Source of the DNA: Mycobacterium sp. E787
GTDB lineage: Bacteria > Actinomycetota > Actinomycetes > Mycobacteriales > Mycobacteriaceae
Assembly (NCBI RefSeq): GCF_001668725.1
Contig: NZ_LZKL01000042.1
Coordinates: 36,708-100,707 of the forward strand
Reading direction: 5' to 3'
DNA: 64,000 nucleotides
Made by a program: the position numbers and the translations under genes. Below, piece by piece: positions 37,583 through 48,405 of this stretch. Under the pieces are notes generated by a model that made no database searches, had not been told where the DNA came from, and saw only the letters and a list, made by a program, of their open reading frames with translations. Each line of letters begins with the position of its first letter. Position 1 is the stretch's first letter.

Positions 37583-38323
37583 TTATCGGGCGGCCAACAC
37601 CAACGCAATCCCGGTGAGCGCCAGCAGCCAACTTGTGAAGCTGCCCACCAGAAAGTATTCGGTCACCTCGTCGATCCCGACGTCACCGTTGCGGTTCTTC
37701 TGCGCGCTCAGCTCGGGAAAGCGGATGATGCCCTTGGCGGCGACCACGGCGCTGGCCGCGGCCACCTGCCCGCCCATGCCGAGGCTGAGGATCAGCAGCC
37801 GTTCCATCGGGCCCAGCAGTCGGCCGCCCTTGAGCCGGTCCGACGGCTGGGGCTCGCCGGCCGGGCGCACCGCCCCCACCGAGCCGAGCACCAGGCGCAC
37901 CAACTGATTTCCGGTGGCAAACTGCACTAGCACCACCCCGATGACCATGACCAGCCGGGTGGGCGTTACGTGGCTCAGGGGCAGCTGCACCCAAGCCGAC
38001 CACCGCCCGATGACGCCACCGACCGCCGACGGCCATCCGGACAGCACGATCAGCAGCGTCAACGCCGCGGCGAACACGGCCAACGGGGCCGCTTGCTGCC
38101 GGCCGCTGCGCTCGCTGCGCAGGCACAGCCACTCCCAGGCGACCGCCGCGACCGCGGCGACCACGAGCAGCGGGATATCGCCGCGGTGCCACAGTGCGCC
38201 CAGCGCCGCGCACGCCCCCACCACGACGGGTCCGGCCGCCAGCGGGAACCACGCCGCGCCGACCACCCGGCGGCACAGGTCGGCGATTCCGACGGCGAGC
38301 AGCAGGACCGCAACGGCACTCAC
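37583..38323 (-). CDS. Integral membrane protein coupled to SatD, unknown function
   Basis: 246 residues with about seven hydrophobic segments (roughly 1-16, 22-45, 50-68, 78-98, 120-145, 170-195, 222-245). A conserved-looking GPMERLLILSLGMGGQVAAASAVVAAKG stretch precedes an IRFPEL segment. Start GTG 38323 overlaps the stop of the SatD gene by GTGA, so the two are translationally coupled. SatD/membrane-protein pairs of this kind (DUF3307-like) occur in other bacteria. I infer a linked but unknown role. Confidence 0.75.
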   Translation of the reverse strand: MSAVAVLLLAVGIADLCRRVVGAAWFPLAAGPVVVGACAALGALWHRGDIPLLVVAAVAAVAWEWLCLRSERSGRQQAAPLAVFAAALTLLIVLSGWPSAVGGVIGRWSAWVQLPLSHVTPTRLVMVIGVVLVQFATGNQLVRLVLGSVGAVRPAGEPQPSDRLKGGRLLGPMERLLILSLGMGGQVAAASAVVAAKGIIRFPELSAQKNRNGDVGIDEVTEYFLVGSFTSWLLALTGIALVLAAR

Positions 38324-38967
38324 GGCACATCCCGAAGATACTGGGAGGCAACGACAATCAGGTCCAAACCGTCGCGGGCGGCCCGCTGGGACACCGCGGA
38401 CGGGCTGATGCCCTCGGCCACCGCGAGCTCCTTTTTGGTGCGCCCCGTCATCAAGCCCCTCACAATCCGCAACGATCTTTCATCGAGCGATCCAAGCAGA
38501 TGGTCCCGACAAAACAGGGCCGCGTTGACGGCCGCGACGTCGGTGCGCGTGTCGCCTGCTGCCCGGAACGTCGTGCGCACCAGCGTGAAGCCGGGCTGTC
38601 GCTGAGTCTCGGCGGTCTGCTGGATGGCCTCTCGGGCGGTCCACCAGCCCGGGCCGTCCTGGATTCCGGCATCGGCGTCCAGCACGGTGACCGCGCCCCA
38701 GCCGATGCCGAAACGGACGTCGATCTCCGGGGCAAGCAGGAGGCGGACGGTCAAGGCCGCGTCGATGGCGGCGCCCACCGTGGGGTAGCTGCCCTGGAAT
38801 TCGTCACCGACGGTGAAGGCGGGTGGGGCGGTGGCGCCGGCGGCGACCCGGTCCAGCGCGGTGGCGACGCGGAGCTGAAGCGCGACCCGGTCGTCGGCGC
38901 GCCTGGATCCCACCACGTCGCCGATCAAGGTCGCACGAAGTGAAGGGGAGCCCTTCACCTTAGCCAT
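38320..38967 (-). CDS. SatD-family protein with C-terminal HTH
   Basis: 215 residues. The N-terminal RATLIGDVVGSR and FTVGDEFQGSYPTVGAAIDAAL are hallmarks of SatD-family proteins. The C-terminal ~50 residues (SLDERSLRIVRGLMTGRTKKELAVAEGISPSAVSQRA) form a clear helix-turn-helix. SatD was named in streptococci near acid-tolerance genes; its biochemical role is not established. An AT-rich promoter with repeated TTAAGCTAT elements precedes ATG 38967, suggesting autoregulation. Neither gene of the pair belongs to the M. tuberculosis cholesterol locus. Confidence 0.8.
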   Translation of the reverse strand: MAKVKGSPSLRATLIGDVVGSRRADDRVALQLRVATALDRVAAGATAPPAFTVGDEFQGSYPTVGAAIDAALTVRLLLAPEIDVRFGIGWGAVTVLDADAGIQDGPGWWTAREAIQQTAETQRQPGFTLVRTTFRAAGDTRTDVAAVNAALFCRDHLLGSLDERSLRIVRGLMTGRTKKELAVAEGISPSAVSQRAARDGLDLIVVASQYLRDVP

Positions 38968-38973
38968 ATGAAG

Positions 38974-39013
38974 ACTATAGCTTAACTAACGCGGAAATTA
39001 GAGCATAGCTTAA
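38974..39013 (-). promoter_or_regulatory. Promoter with direct repeats for the satD operon
   Basis: Two copies of ATAGCTTAA (plus strand 38977-38985 and 39005-39013), 28 bases apart, lie in an AT-rich patch. Read on the minus strand, TATAGT at 38974-38979 makes a -10 hexamer seven bases before the SatD ATG. The repeats overlap the expected -10 and -35 regions, a good place for an autorepressor. Confidence 0.5.
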
Positions 39014-39432
39014 TCGGCGGTGCGGTCTCGGACCTTGAGGAACTGCTCTATGCCGACCCGCTGGAAGGTGCGGCGCCGTTGGTCGGACAACAGCGGCAGG
39101 GCCGCGGCCGCGTCGATGATCTCCGGCTGGACCACGTCGTAGCTCTCGCCCTGGACCGCGATCGTCGCGCGACCCGCGGCAAGGACGTTTTGCAGCCAAT
39201 CCACCCGGGTGCCATACGGCAGCGGGACGACGAAGCCGTCGGCCACGCGCTCGGCGACGACGGGTGTGGCGTACTGCTTGCCGGACCGCCGTCCGGTGTG
39301 CGTGATCGCCGCCGCATACCAGTTCTTGTGGCCGGCCAGGCGCAACATCAGGGGGTTGAGGAGGTATCTGTTGGAGGTGCGAAGCGCGTTCAACAGCGGG
39401 GTGGGCCAGGAGCTCGGGGCCAGCGTCATCAT
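39010..39432 (-). CDS. Deazaflavin (F420)-dependent nitroreductase-family protein, Ddn-like
   Basis: 140 residues with the split-barrel F420-binding signature ITHTGRRSGKQYATPVVAERVADGFVVPLPYG and RATIAVQGESYDV. The family includes Ddn and other F420H2-dependent reductases; the substrate is unknown. It is a divergent paralogue of the ddn gene at 44925. It is followed on the same strand by the satD operon and preceded by ipdC. The stop codon overlaps the second ATAGCTTAA repeat. Confidence 0.85.
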   Translation of the reverse strand: MMTLAPSSWPTPLLNALRTSNRYLLNPLMLRLAGHKNWYAAAITHTGRRSGKQYATPVVAERVADGFVVPLPYGTRVDWLQNVLAAGRATIAVQGESYDVVQPEIIDAAAALPLLSDQRRRTFQRVGIEQFLKVRDRTAD

Positions 39433-39471
39433 GCATCCAGGATGCCGCCGCGCGAGCCGCCGGGGCCAGGG

Positions 39472-40560
39472 TCATTGGTCCCCGGGTGATGCCTCCTCGA
39501 TGTGCGCCGCCGCGGCCTTCAAGTGGGTGACGGCGTCCCGGACGATCGCCTCGATCAGTTCCGCGCACGACGGCAGGTCGTCGAGGATCCCGGCGACCTG
39601 CCCGGAGGCCAGCACGCCCGCCTCGGTGTTGCCCTCGACCAGCCCGGCTTTGAGCAACATCGGGGTGTTCGCCGCCATCACCACCTGCGACCAGGTCAGG
39701 TCCTTGCCGTGCCGCATCGCGAGGCCGTCGCGGATCATCGACGCCCAGGTCATCTGCGACATCTTCTTGAACTTCGCCGCGTTGCCCACCGCCGCCGCGA
39801 AACCTCTTACCGGCGAACCGCTTTCCAGCCTCTCGACCAGTCCGGTGCGCAGCACCCGGTGCGGCATGCCGTCGACCCGCGTGGTGACCACGGTGCCGTC
39901 CAGTGCCGCCTCGAGGTAGCGCCGTTTCACCGCGTCGGGCACGGTGGAGTCCGAGGTGAGCAGGAAACGGGTGCCCATCGCCACGCCGGCGGCCCCGTAG
40001 GACAACGCCGCCGCGAGCCCGCGGCCGTCGAAGAATCCGCCCGCCGCGATCACCGGGATCCCGGTGCCCTGCACGGCGTCCAGCACGGACGGCAGCAGCA
40101 GCGTGGTCGCGACGGGTCCGGTGTGCCCGCCGCCCTCGCCGCCCTGCACGATCATCGCATCGGCGCCCCAGCCCGCCACCTTGCGCGCGTGTTTGGCCGC
40201 CCCGATCGACGGGATCACCACGGCCCCCGCCTCTTTGAGCCGGGCGATCAGCTCCTGCTTCGGCGCCAACGCGAAGGACGCCACCTTCACACCCTCGCGG
40301 ATCATCAGCTCCACGCGGTCACCGGCGTCGGCGGCGTCGGCGCGGATGTTCACGCCGAACGGCTTGTCGGTCGCGGACTTGACCTTGCCGATGGCCGTGG
40401 CCAATTCGTCCAGCGTCATCGTCGCCGAAGCCAGGATGCCCAGTCCGCCCGCGTTGGCCGTGGCCGCGACCAGCCGGGCTCCGGCCACCCAGCCCATCCC
40501 GGTCTGCACCACCGGATGCTCGACACCGACCAGCTCGGTCAGCGGCGTGCGCAGCCTCAT
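39472..40560 (-). CDS. ipdC: Flavin-dependent reductase IpdC (nitronate monooxygenase fold)
   Basis: 362 residues, an FMN-dependent TIM barrel of the NMO/2-nitropropane dioxygenase superfamily. In the HIP pathway IpdC acts on the 5-hydroxylated CoA thioester (family knowledge). Landmarks are VVQTGMGWVAGARLVAATANAGGLGILAS, AMIVQGGEGGGHTG and PVIAAGGFFDGRGLAAALSYGAAGVAMGTRF. It is the last gene of echA20-ipdA-ipdB-ipdC; its start overlaps the ipdB stop. Confidence 0.92.
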   Translation of the reverse strand: MRLRTPLTELVGVEHPVVQTGMGWVAGARLVAATANAGGLGILASATMTLDELATAIGKVKSATDKPFGVNIRADAADAGDRVELMIREGVKVASFALAPKQELIARLKEAGAVVIPSIGAAKHARKVAGWGADAMIVQGGEGGGHTGPVATTLLLPSVLDAVQGTGIPVIAAGGFFDGRGLAAALSYGAAGVAMGTRFLLTSDSTVPDAVKRRYLEAALDGTVVTTRVDGMPHRVLRTGLVERLESGSPVRGFAAAVGNAAKFKKMSQMTWASMIRDGLAMRHGKDLTWSQVVMAANTPMLLKAGLVEGNTEAGVLASGQVAGILDDLPSCAELIEAIVRDAVTHLKAAAAHIEEASPGDQ

Positions 40561-41299
40561 GAACGTATCTCTCGGTCGCGCAACGCCTTCGGGTCGATCA
40601 CCTCGCGGATCAGGTGCAGCTCGTCGTCGGTCGGGAGCCTGCTCTCCTCGGCCTCGTCGAGGCCGTCCACCTCGAACGACGTGTTCTCGCGGACATCGGC
40701 GGCCGCCACGCCGGGGTGCAGGGACACCGCCCGCATGGTGTGATCGGGGCCGTTGAAGTCGAACACCCCGAGGTTGGACACCACCCGATACGGGTTGGCG
40801 AAGCGGAACGCCGGGTTGCCGGCGTCGATCTTGTCCCAGCCGATGCCGCAGACCACGTCGACCGTCTCGCAGAACACCCGCTTGGAGTGGTTACCGACCC
40901 AGTAGCTGGTCGCGTGGTTGATCGCGTTGCCGGGCGCGCCGCGCAGCCCGAACATCTGCCTGGTCGGGTGCTGCAGCGGGCCGAACGCCGAGATGTTCTG
41001 ATTGCCGTATCGGTCAACCTGATTGGCGCCCATCACGACATGCCGCCGCCCCCAGGCCAGCGTCTCGAACACCCGGCCGAACGGCATCCAGCCCTCGACA
41101 GGTCCGGTCTTGCCCAGAGCCGGAGTGTCCGCCAGCAGCTGCGCCTCGCCGTCGGTCAGCAGGATGTCCGGCGAAAAGGTCAGCCGGGCCAACCGGGCGC
41201 CGACGGAGGCCATGTTGGTCATGGGGCTGACCATGATTTCGCCCGCGTCCCTGAACAAGTCGGCGCAAGCCACCGCGCAGATCTCGGCTCGGGTGCTGC

Positions 41300-41303
<4 letters not shown>
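40557..41303 (-). CDS. ipdB: COCHEA-CoA hydrolase beta subunit IpdB
   Basis: 248 residues, a class I CoA-transferase fold subunit. Together with IpdA it acts as a hydrolase that opens the last steroid ring (COCHEA-CoA to MOODA-CoA) rather than as a CoA transferase. Landmarks are MVSPMTNMASVGARLARLTF, EGWMPFGRVFETLAWGRRHVVMGANQVDRYGN and LGVFDFNG. GTG start at 41303 overlaps the ipdA stop. Confidence 0.94.
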
Positions 41304-42180
<877 letters not shown>

Positions 42181-42184
<4 letters not shown>

Positions 42185-42939
42185 GACTTTTCGCCCTTCG
42201 TCGTGCCGGCGAACGCGTCGCGGTGTTCGTCGGACACCCCGGCGAGGTTGAGCTCGAACGTAAAGCCCTGTTCCATGCGGTAACTCGAGTTGACCCGCTG
42301 CACGTCGATGAGGTTGAGCGCCTCCTTGGCGGCGCGGATGACGCGCGTGTCCTTGGCGGCGATGTCGCGGGCCACCCGCAACGCGGCCTCGTCCAACTGA
42401 TCCCGGGGCACCACCTCGTGCACCGAGCCGAAGTGCTGCAGGGTGGCGGCGTCGACGGTGGCGGCGGTGAAGAACAGCCGCCGCATCATGTGCTGCGGCA
42501 CCAGCCGGGACAGGTGGGTCGCCGCGCCGAGCGCGCCGCGCTCGACCTCGGGCAGGCCGAAGGTGGCGTCATCGGAGGCCACGATGACGTCGGAGTTGCC
42601 CACCAGGCCGATGCCGCCGCCGACGCAGAACCCGTTCACCGCGGCGATCACCGGCACGGCGCATTCGTAGACGGCGCGGAACGCGGCGAAGCAGCCGCGG
42701 TTGGCATCGATCAGGGCGGTGAATCCCTCGGTGCGCTGCATCTCCTTGATGTCCACACCGGCGTTGAAGCCCCGGCCCTCCGCCCGCAGGATCACCGCGT
42801 GGGTCTCGGGATTGGCGCCGGCGGCCGTGATCGCGTCGGCGAGTTCGAACCAGCCGCGCGACGGAATGGCGTTGACGGGCGGGTAGTCGACGGTGACCGC
42901 GACGATGCCCGGCTCGGTGGTGGTGGATGTGATCGTCAT
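42181..42939 (-). CDS. echA20: HIEC-CoA hydrolase EchA20
   Basis: 252 residues of the crotonase fold. EchA20 hydrolytically opens a ring of HIEC-CoA, giving the substrate of IpdAB (family knowledge). The oxyanion regions are RGFNAGVDIKEM and NGFCVGGGIGLVGNSDVIVA. AGGAAG precedes ATG 42939. It is the first gene of the operon to ipdC; the KstR2 box at 42968-42981 is 28 bases upstream. Confidence 0.94.
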
Positions 42940-42967
42940 TGCACTTCCTGGGTGGGCTGACTACCTA

Positions 42968-42981
42968 AGCAAGCACTTGCT
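42968..42981. promoter_or_regulatory. KstR2 operator between echA20 and the Rv3549c-like SDR
   Basis: AGCAAGCACTTGCT fits AnCAAGnnCTTGnT and extends to a 7+2+7 palindrome (42967-42982). It lies 28 bases from echA20 and 15 from the divergent SDR gene. Confidence 0.88.
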
Positions 42982-42996
42982 TGGTACGCTAGCACA

Positions 42997-43794
42997 GTGA
43001 CTCCCGCCGAAGCAGGCTCGCCCCTTTCGGAAGGCATCAACCTGGGGCTGGCCGGGCGGGTGGTGTTGGTTACCGGGGGAGTGCGCGGCGTCGGCGCCGG
43101 AATCAGCTCGGTGTTCGCCGAGCAGGGCGCGACGGTGATCACCTGTGCGCGACGGCCCGTCGAGGGCTTGCCCTACGAGTTCCACTCTTGCGACGTGCGC
43201 GACGACGACGCGGTCAAGGCGATGATCGATGCGATCGTCGACGCGCATGGCCGGCTCGACGTCGTCGTCAACAACGCGGGCGGTTCGCCGTACGTGCTGA
43301 CGGCTGAATCCAGCGCGAAGTTCAACCGCAAGATCATAGAGCTCAATCTCATTGGCGCGCTGTGGGTTTCGCAGCATGCCAACGACAAGATGCAAAACCA
43401 AGCGCGCGGCGGGTCGATCGTCAACATCTGCAGCCTGTCGGGGCGGCGGCCGTCCCCCGGCACGGGGGCGTACGGGGCGGCCAAGGCCGGACTGGAAAGC
43501 CTCACGCAGACACTGGCGGTGGAGTGGGCGCCGAAGGTCCGGGTGAACGCCTGCGTGGTCGGGATGGTGGAAACCGAACAGTCGGAACTGTTCTACGGTG
43601 ACGCCGACTCGATCGCGGCGATCTCGAAGAACGTGCCCCTGGGCCGGCTGGCCAAACCGCGGGACGTTGGTTGGGCCACGGCGTTTTTGGCCTCGGATGC
43701 GGCGTCCTACATCAGTGGCGCCACGCTGGAGGTGCACGGCGGCGGAGAGCCGCCGCACTACCTGGCCGCAACGAACGCGAGCGCGATCAAGTAG
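42997..43794 (+). CDS. Short-chain dehydrogenase, Rv3549c-like
   Basis: 265 residues of the classical SDR fold with TGGVRGVGAGIS cofactor motif, NNAGGSPYVL, catalytic NICSLSGRRPSPGTGAYGAAKAG and ISGATLEVHGGGEPPHYL near the end. GTG start just after a KstR2 box, so it is part of the C/D ring regulon. Its precise steroid intermediate is not established. A second SDR follows after 14 bases. Confidence 0.9.
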   Translation: MTPAEAGSPLSEGINLGLAGRVVLVTGGVRGVGAGISSVFAEQGATVITCARRPVEGLPYEFHSCDVRDDDAVKAMIDAIVDAHGRLDVVVNNAGGSPYVLTAESSAKFNRKIIELNLIGALWVSQHANDKMQNQARGGSIVNICSLSGRRPSPGTGAYGAAKAGLESLTQTLAVEWAPKVRVNACVVGMVETEQSELFYGDADSIAAISKNVPLGRLAKPRDVGWATAFLASDAASYISGATLEVHGGGEPPHYLAATNASAIK

Positions 43795-43808
43795 AGGAGA
43801 CAAGGAAT

Positions 43809-44714
43809 ATGGGATTGGTCGACGGCCGTGTCGTCATCGTCACCGGAGCGGGCGGCGGTATCGGCCGCGCGCACGCACTGGCCTTCGCGGCCGAGGGCGC
43901 GCGCGTGGTGGTCAACGACATCGGGGTGGGCCTGGACGGTTCGCCCGCCGGCGGCGGCAGCGCGGCGCAGGGCGTGGTCGACGAGATCAAAGCGGCCGGT
44001 GGGGAAGCCGTCGCCGACGGATCGAACATCGCCGACTGGAATGAAGCCGCCGGTCTGGTCCAAAACGCGATCGAAACCTTCGGTGGGCTCGACGTTTTGG
44101 TGAACAACGCCGGCATCGTCCGGGACCGGATGATGGCCAACACCAGCGAGGAAGAGTTCGACGCCGTCATCGCCGTGCACCTGAAGGGCCACTTCGCCAC
44201 GATGCGCCACGCCGCGTCGTACTGGCGGGGCCTGTCGAAGGAAGGCAAGAAGGTCGACGCGCGGATCATCAACACCAGTTCCGGCGCGGGGCTGCAGGGC
44301 AGCGTCGGGCAGGGCAACTACAGCGCCGCCAAGGCGGGGATCGCGGCGATGACCCTCGTCGGCGCGGCCGAAATGGGGCGGTACGGCGTGACCGTCAACG
44401 CGATCGCGCCGTCGGCGCGCACCCGCATGACCGAGACCGTCTTCGCCGAGATGATGGCAACGCAGGACCAGGATTTCGACGCGATGGCGCCGGAGAACAT
44501 CTCGCCGCTGGTCGTCTGGCTCGGCAGCGCCGAGTCCCGCGACGTCACCGGCAAGGTGTTCGAGGTCGAGGGTGGCAAGATCCGCGTCGCCGAGGGCTGG
44601 GCGCACGGCCCACAGATCGACAAGGGCGCCCGCTGGGATCCGGCCGAGCTCGGTCCCGTCGTCGCCGACCTGCTGGCCAAGGCGCGGCCGCCGGTCCCCG
44701 TCTACGGCGCGTAA
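43809..44714 (+). CDS. Short-chain dehydrogenase, Rv3548c-like
   Basis: 301 residues, longer than the usual SDR and resembling the dehydrogenase domain of bacterial/peroxisomal multifunctional enzymes. TGAGGGIGRAHALAFAAEGARVVVNDIG, NNAGIVRDRMM, NTSSGAGLQGSVGQGNYSAAKAG and a C-terminal extension (EVEGGKIRVAEGW) are visible. GGAGACAAGG precedes the ATG. It is probably co-transcribed with the preceding SDR. It may oxidise a 3-hydroxyacyl-CoA in sterol catabolism; the substrate is inferred. Confidence 0.9.
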   Translation: MGLVDGRVVIVTGAGGGIGRAHALAFAAEGARVVVNDIGVGLDGSPAGGGSAAQGVVDEIKAAGGEAVADGSNIADWNEAAGLVQNAIETFGGLDVLVNNAGIVRDRMMANTSEEEFDAVIAVHLKGHFATMRHAASYWRGLSKEGKKVDARIINTSSGAGLQGSVGQGNYSAAKAGIAAMTLVGAAEMGRYGVTVNAIAPSARTRMTETVFAEMMATQDQDFDAMAPENISPLVVWLGSAESRDVTGKVFEVEGGKIRVAEGWAHGPQIDKGARWDPAELGPVVADLLAKARPPVPVYGA

Positions 44715-44725
44715 GGCGCCTCGTC

Positions 44726-44795
44726 CGCGCCGAGCGTGCACTCACGGCAAGATTTCCGCCCGCCGATTTTGCGCGCTGGCTTCACGCTCGGCGCG
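44726..44795. repeat. Solo palindrome with the same termini as the 62-bp elements
   Basis: Perfect 13-bp inverted ends CGCGCCGAGCGTG (44726-44738) and its complement (44783-44795). The CGCCGAG-to-CTCGGCG span is 66 bp. The outer ~11 bases match pair 1 of the nuclease-flanking elements, but the interior is unrelated. It lies between convergent genes; no nuclease gene is beside it. Confidence 0.75.
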
Positions 44796-44924
44796 GCGGT
44801 TCGCACACCACCAATGGGATCACCCGCGCCGACCCGGCCGCACACCCCGATGCGGACGCGCGCAAGTACTTGAGCAGCAGCGCTATTGGTCGGGAATCGC
44901 GGATACCGTGTCGGCTCGACAACG

Positions 44925-45383
<459 letters not shown>

Positions 45384-45770
45384 TCAACGCTGAATGAATG
45401 GGTGGAACCGAACCTTGATGTGGTGGATTGCCGCCTCGCCGCTTGGGCTTTCGGCCGGGATGACGAAGGTCTCGTCGACCCGCGCCCCCAGGCGACGACC
45501 GCCGACGGCCGCCTTCGTCAGCACCGCGTAGGTCGCGTGCACCTCGTCGCCCGCGATGCGGTAATCCGGCGGCGTCGCGTCGGCGATGACCCGGTACTGA
45601 GGTCCGCGATTGAGGCTGCGCCGCAAATGCTTTCCCGAGAACCCGTTCTTGATCCCCTGCTCGATGCGAGTACAGCCGTCCGCGAAGGGAACGGCATCGC
45701 CGTCGTGGCTGACGAGCGCGTCGATGTAGGCCTGCGCCGCGGCGATCCGGCTCTCCTCCGGGACGTCCAC
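45384..45770 (-). CDS. Small NTF2-like fold protein, unknown function
   Basis: 128 residues. The start is GTG 45770 (VDVPEESRIAAAQAYIDAL). The pattern of N-terminal helices, HDGDAVPFADGCTRIEQG, then strands ending FVIPAESPSGEAAIHHIKVRFHPFI resembles SnoaL/NTF2-like or DUF8021-type cupped barrels. No catalytic set is obvious. It starts seven bases after the fadA5 stop and ends 12 bases before ddn, so the three are likely co-transcribed from the fadA5 KstR promoter. M. tuberculosis lacks it here. Confidence 0.7.
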   Translation of the reverse strand: MDVPEESRIAAAQAYIDALVSHDGDAVPFADGCTRIEQGIKNGFSGKHLRRSLNRGPQYRVIADATPPDYRIAGDEVHATYAVLTKAAVGGRRLGARVDETFVIPAESPSGEAAIHHIKVRFHPFIQR

Positions 45771-45777
45771 CGACGCG

Positions 45778-46962
<1,185 letters not shown>

Positions 46963-46963
46963 C

Positions 46964-46977
46964 TAGAACACGTTTCA
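46964..46977. promoter_or_regulatory. KstR operator between fadA5 and cyp125
   Basis: TAGAACACGTTTCA fits TnnAACnnGTTnnA. It is 10 bases from fadA5 and 157 bases before cyp125. No second full site is evident in the long cyp125 leader. Confidence 0.83.
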
Positions 46978-47050
46978 TTACTATGACAAGCGACGATGCT
47001 TCGTCGCCTTTTTTCTACGGTGGAGGCATGTTTTACTGGCAACAGAGCTC

Positions 47051-47067
47051 CACTAGGAGAGCTAGTG
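47051..47067. repeat. 17-bp inverted repeat in the cyp125 leader
   Basis: CACTAG and CTAGTG arms flank GAGAG, 67 bases before the cyp125 start. It may form a small RNA stem or bind an unknown dimeric regulator. It does not match KstR or KstR2 patterns. Confidence 0.45.
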
Positions 47068-47134
47068 TCCTGGGATCGCCGATCAGAGGCCAGTCGCCGG
47101 ACCAGCATAGGACCAGCAGTTAAGGAGAAGCAGC

Positions 47135-48388
47135 GTGCCCAGCCCCAACCTTCCGCCCGGGTTCGATTTCACCGACCCCGACATCTACGTCGAGCGGATC
47201 CCCGTCGAAGAGTTTGCCGAGGTGCGCGCCTCCGCCCCGATCTGGTGGAACGAACAGGCCCCCGGCAAGGGCGGCGGCTTCCACGACGGTGGCTTCTGGG
47301 CGATCACCAAGCTCAACGACGTCAAGGAGATCTCGCGGCGCAGTGACGTCTTCTCCAGCTACGAGAATTGCGTCATCCCGCGGTTCAACGACGACATCGC
47401 GCGCGAGGACATCGACCTGCAGCGGTTCGTCATGCTGAACATGGACGCGCCGCACCACACCCGGCTGCGCAAGATCATCTCCCGCGGTTTCACACCCCGC
47501 GCCATCGGCCGCCTGCGCGGCGAACTCAACGAGCGCGCCCAGAACATCGCCAAGGCCGCGGCGGCCGCCGGCTCCGGCGACTTCGTCGAGCAGGTCGCCT
47601 GCGAACTGCCGCTGCAGGCGATCGCCGATCTGCTCGGTGTGCCGCAAGACGACCGCGACAAGCTCTTCCGCTGGTCCAACGAGATGACCGGCAGCGACGA
47701 TCCCGAGTACGCCGACATCGACGCCAAGGCGTCGTCGATGGAGGTGCTCACTTACGCGATGCAGATGGCCGCGCTGAAGTCGGAAAATCCCGGCGACGAC
47801 ATCGTCACCACTTTGATCAACGCCGACATCGATGGCGAAAAGCTCTCCGACGACGAGTTCGGCTTCTTCGTGATGATGCTGGCGGTGGCGGGCAACGAGA
47901 CCACCCGCAACTCGATCACGCAGGGAATGATGGCCTTCGCCGACTTCCCCGACCAGTGGGAGCTCTTCAAGAAGGAACGCCCGGAAACCGCGGCCGACGA
48001 GATCGTCCGCTGGGCCACCCCGGTGACGTGCTTCCAGCGCACCGCCCTCGAGGACTATGAACTGTCCGGTGTGCAGATCAAGAAGGGCCAGCGGGTGGTG
48101 CTGTTCTATCGGTCGGCCAACTTCGACGAGGAAGTCTTCGAAGATCCGTTTACCTTCAACATCCTTCGCGACCCCAACCCGCACGTCGGCTTCGGCGGCA
48201 CCGGAGCGCACTACTGCATCGGCGCCAACCTGGCCAAGATGACCATCAGCCTGATCTTCAACGCCGTGGCCGACCACATGCCCGACCTGAAACCGCTGTC
48301 GAAACCCGAACGCCTGCGGTCCGGTTGGCTCAACGGCATCAAGCACTGGCAGGTCGACTACACCGGAAAATGCCCGGTGAGTCATTGA
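47135..48388 (+). CDS. cyp125: Steroid C26-monooxygenase CYP125
   Basis: 417 residues from GTG 47135 (VPSPNLPPGFDFTDP), with AAGGAGAAG upstream. Cytochrome P450 that oxidises the terminal methyl of cholesterol/cholestenone to the acid. Oxygen-activating I-helix AGNETTRNS, K-helix EIVRW (ExxR) and the haem Cys in FGGTGAHYCIGANLA near residue 360 are present. The M. tuberculosis annotation starts 16 residues earlier; here the upstream sequence does not support that. First gene of the side-chain operon through ltp2. Confidence 0.96.
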   Translation: MPSPNLPPGFDFTDPDIYVERIPVEEFAEVRASAPIWWNEQAPGKGGGFHDGGFWAITKLNDVKEISRRSDVFSSYENCVIPRFNDDIAREDIDLQRFVMLNMDAPHHTRLRKIISRGFTPRAIGRLRGELNERAQNIAKAAAAAGSGDFVEQVACELPLQAIADLLGVPQDDRDKLFRWSNEMTGSDDPEYADIDAKASSMEVLTYAMQMAALKSENPGDDIVTTLINADIDGEKLSDDEFGFFVMMLAVAGNETTRNSITQGMMAFADFPDQWELFKKERPETAADEIVRWATPVTCFQRTALEDYELSGVQIKKGQRVVLFYRSANFDEEVFEDPFTFNILRDPNPHVGFGGTGAHYCIGANLAKMTISLIFNAVADHMPDLKPLSKPERLRSGWLNGIKHWQVDYTGKCPVSH

Positions 48389-48405
48389 TAGATTCGAAAA
48401 CGACG

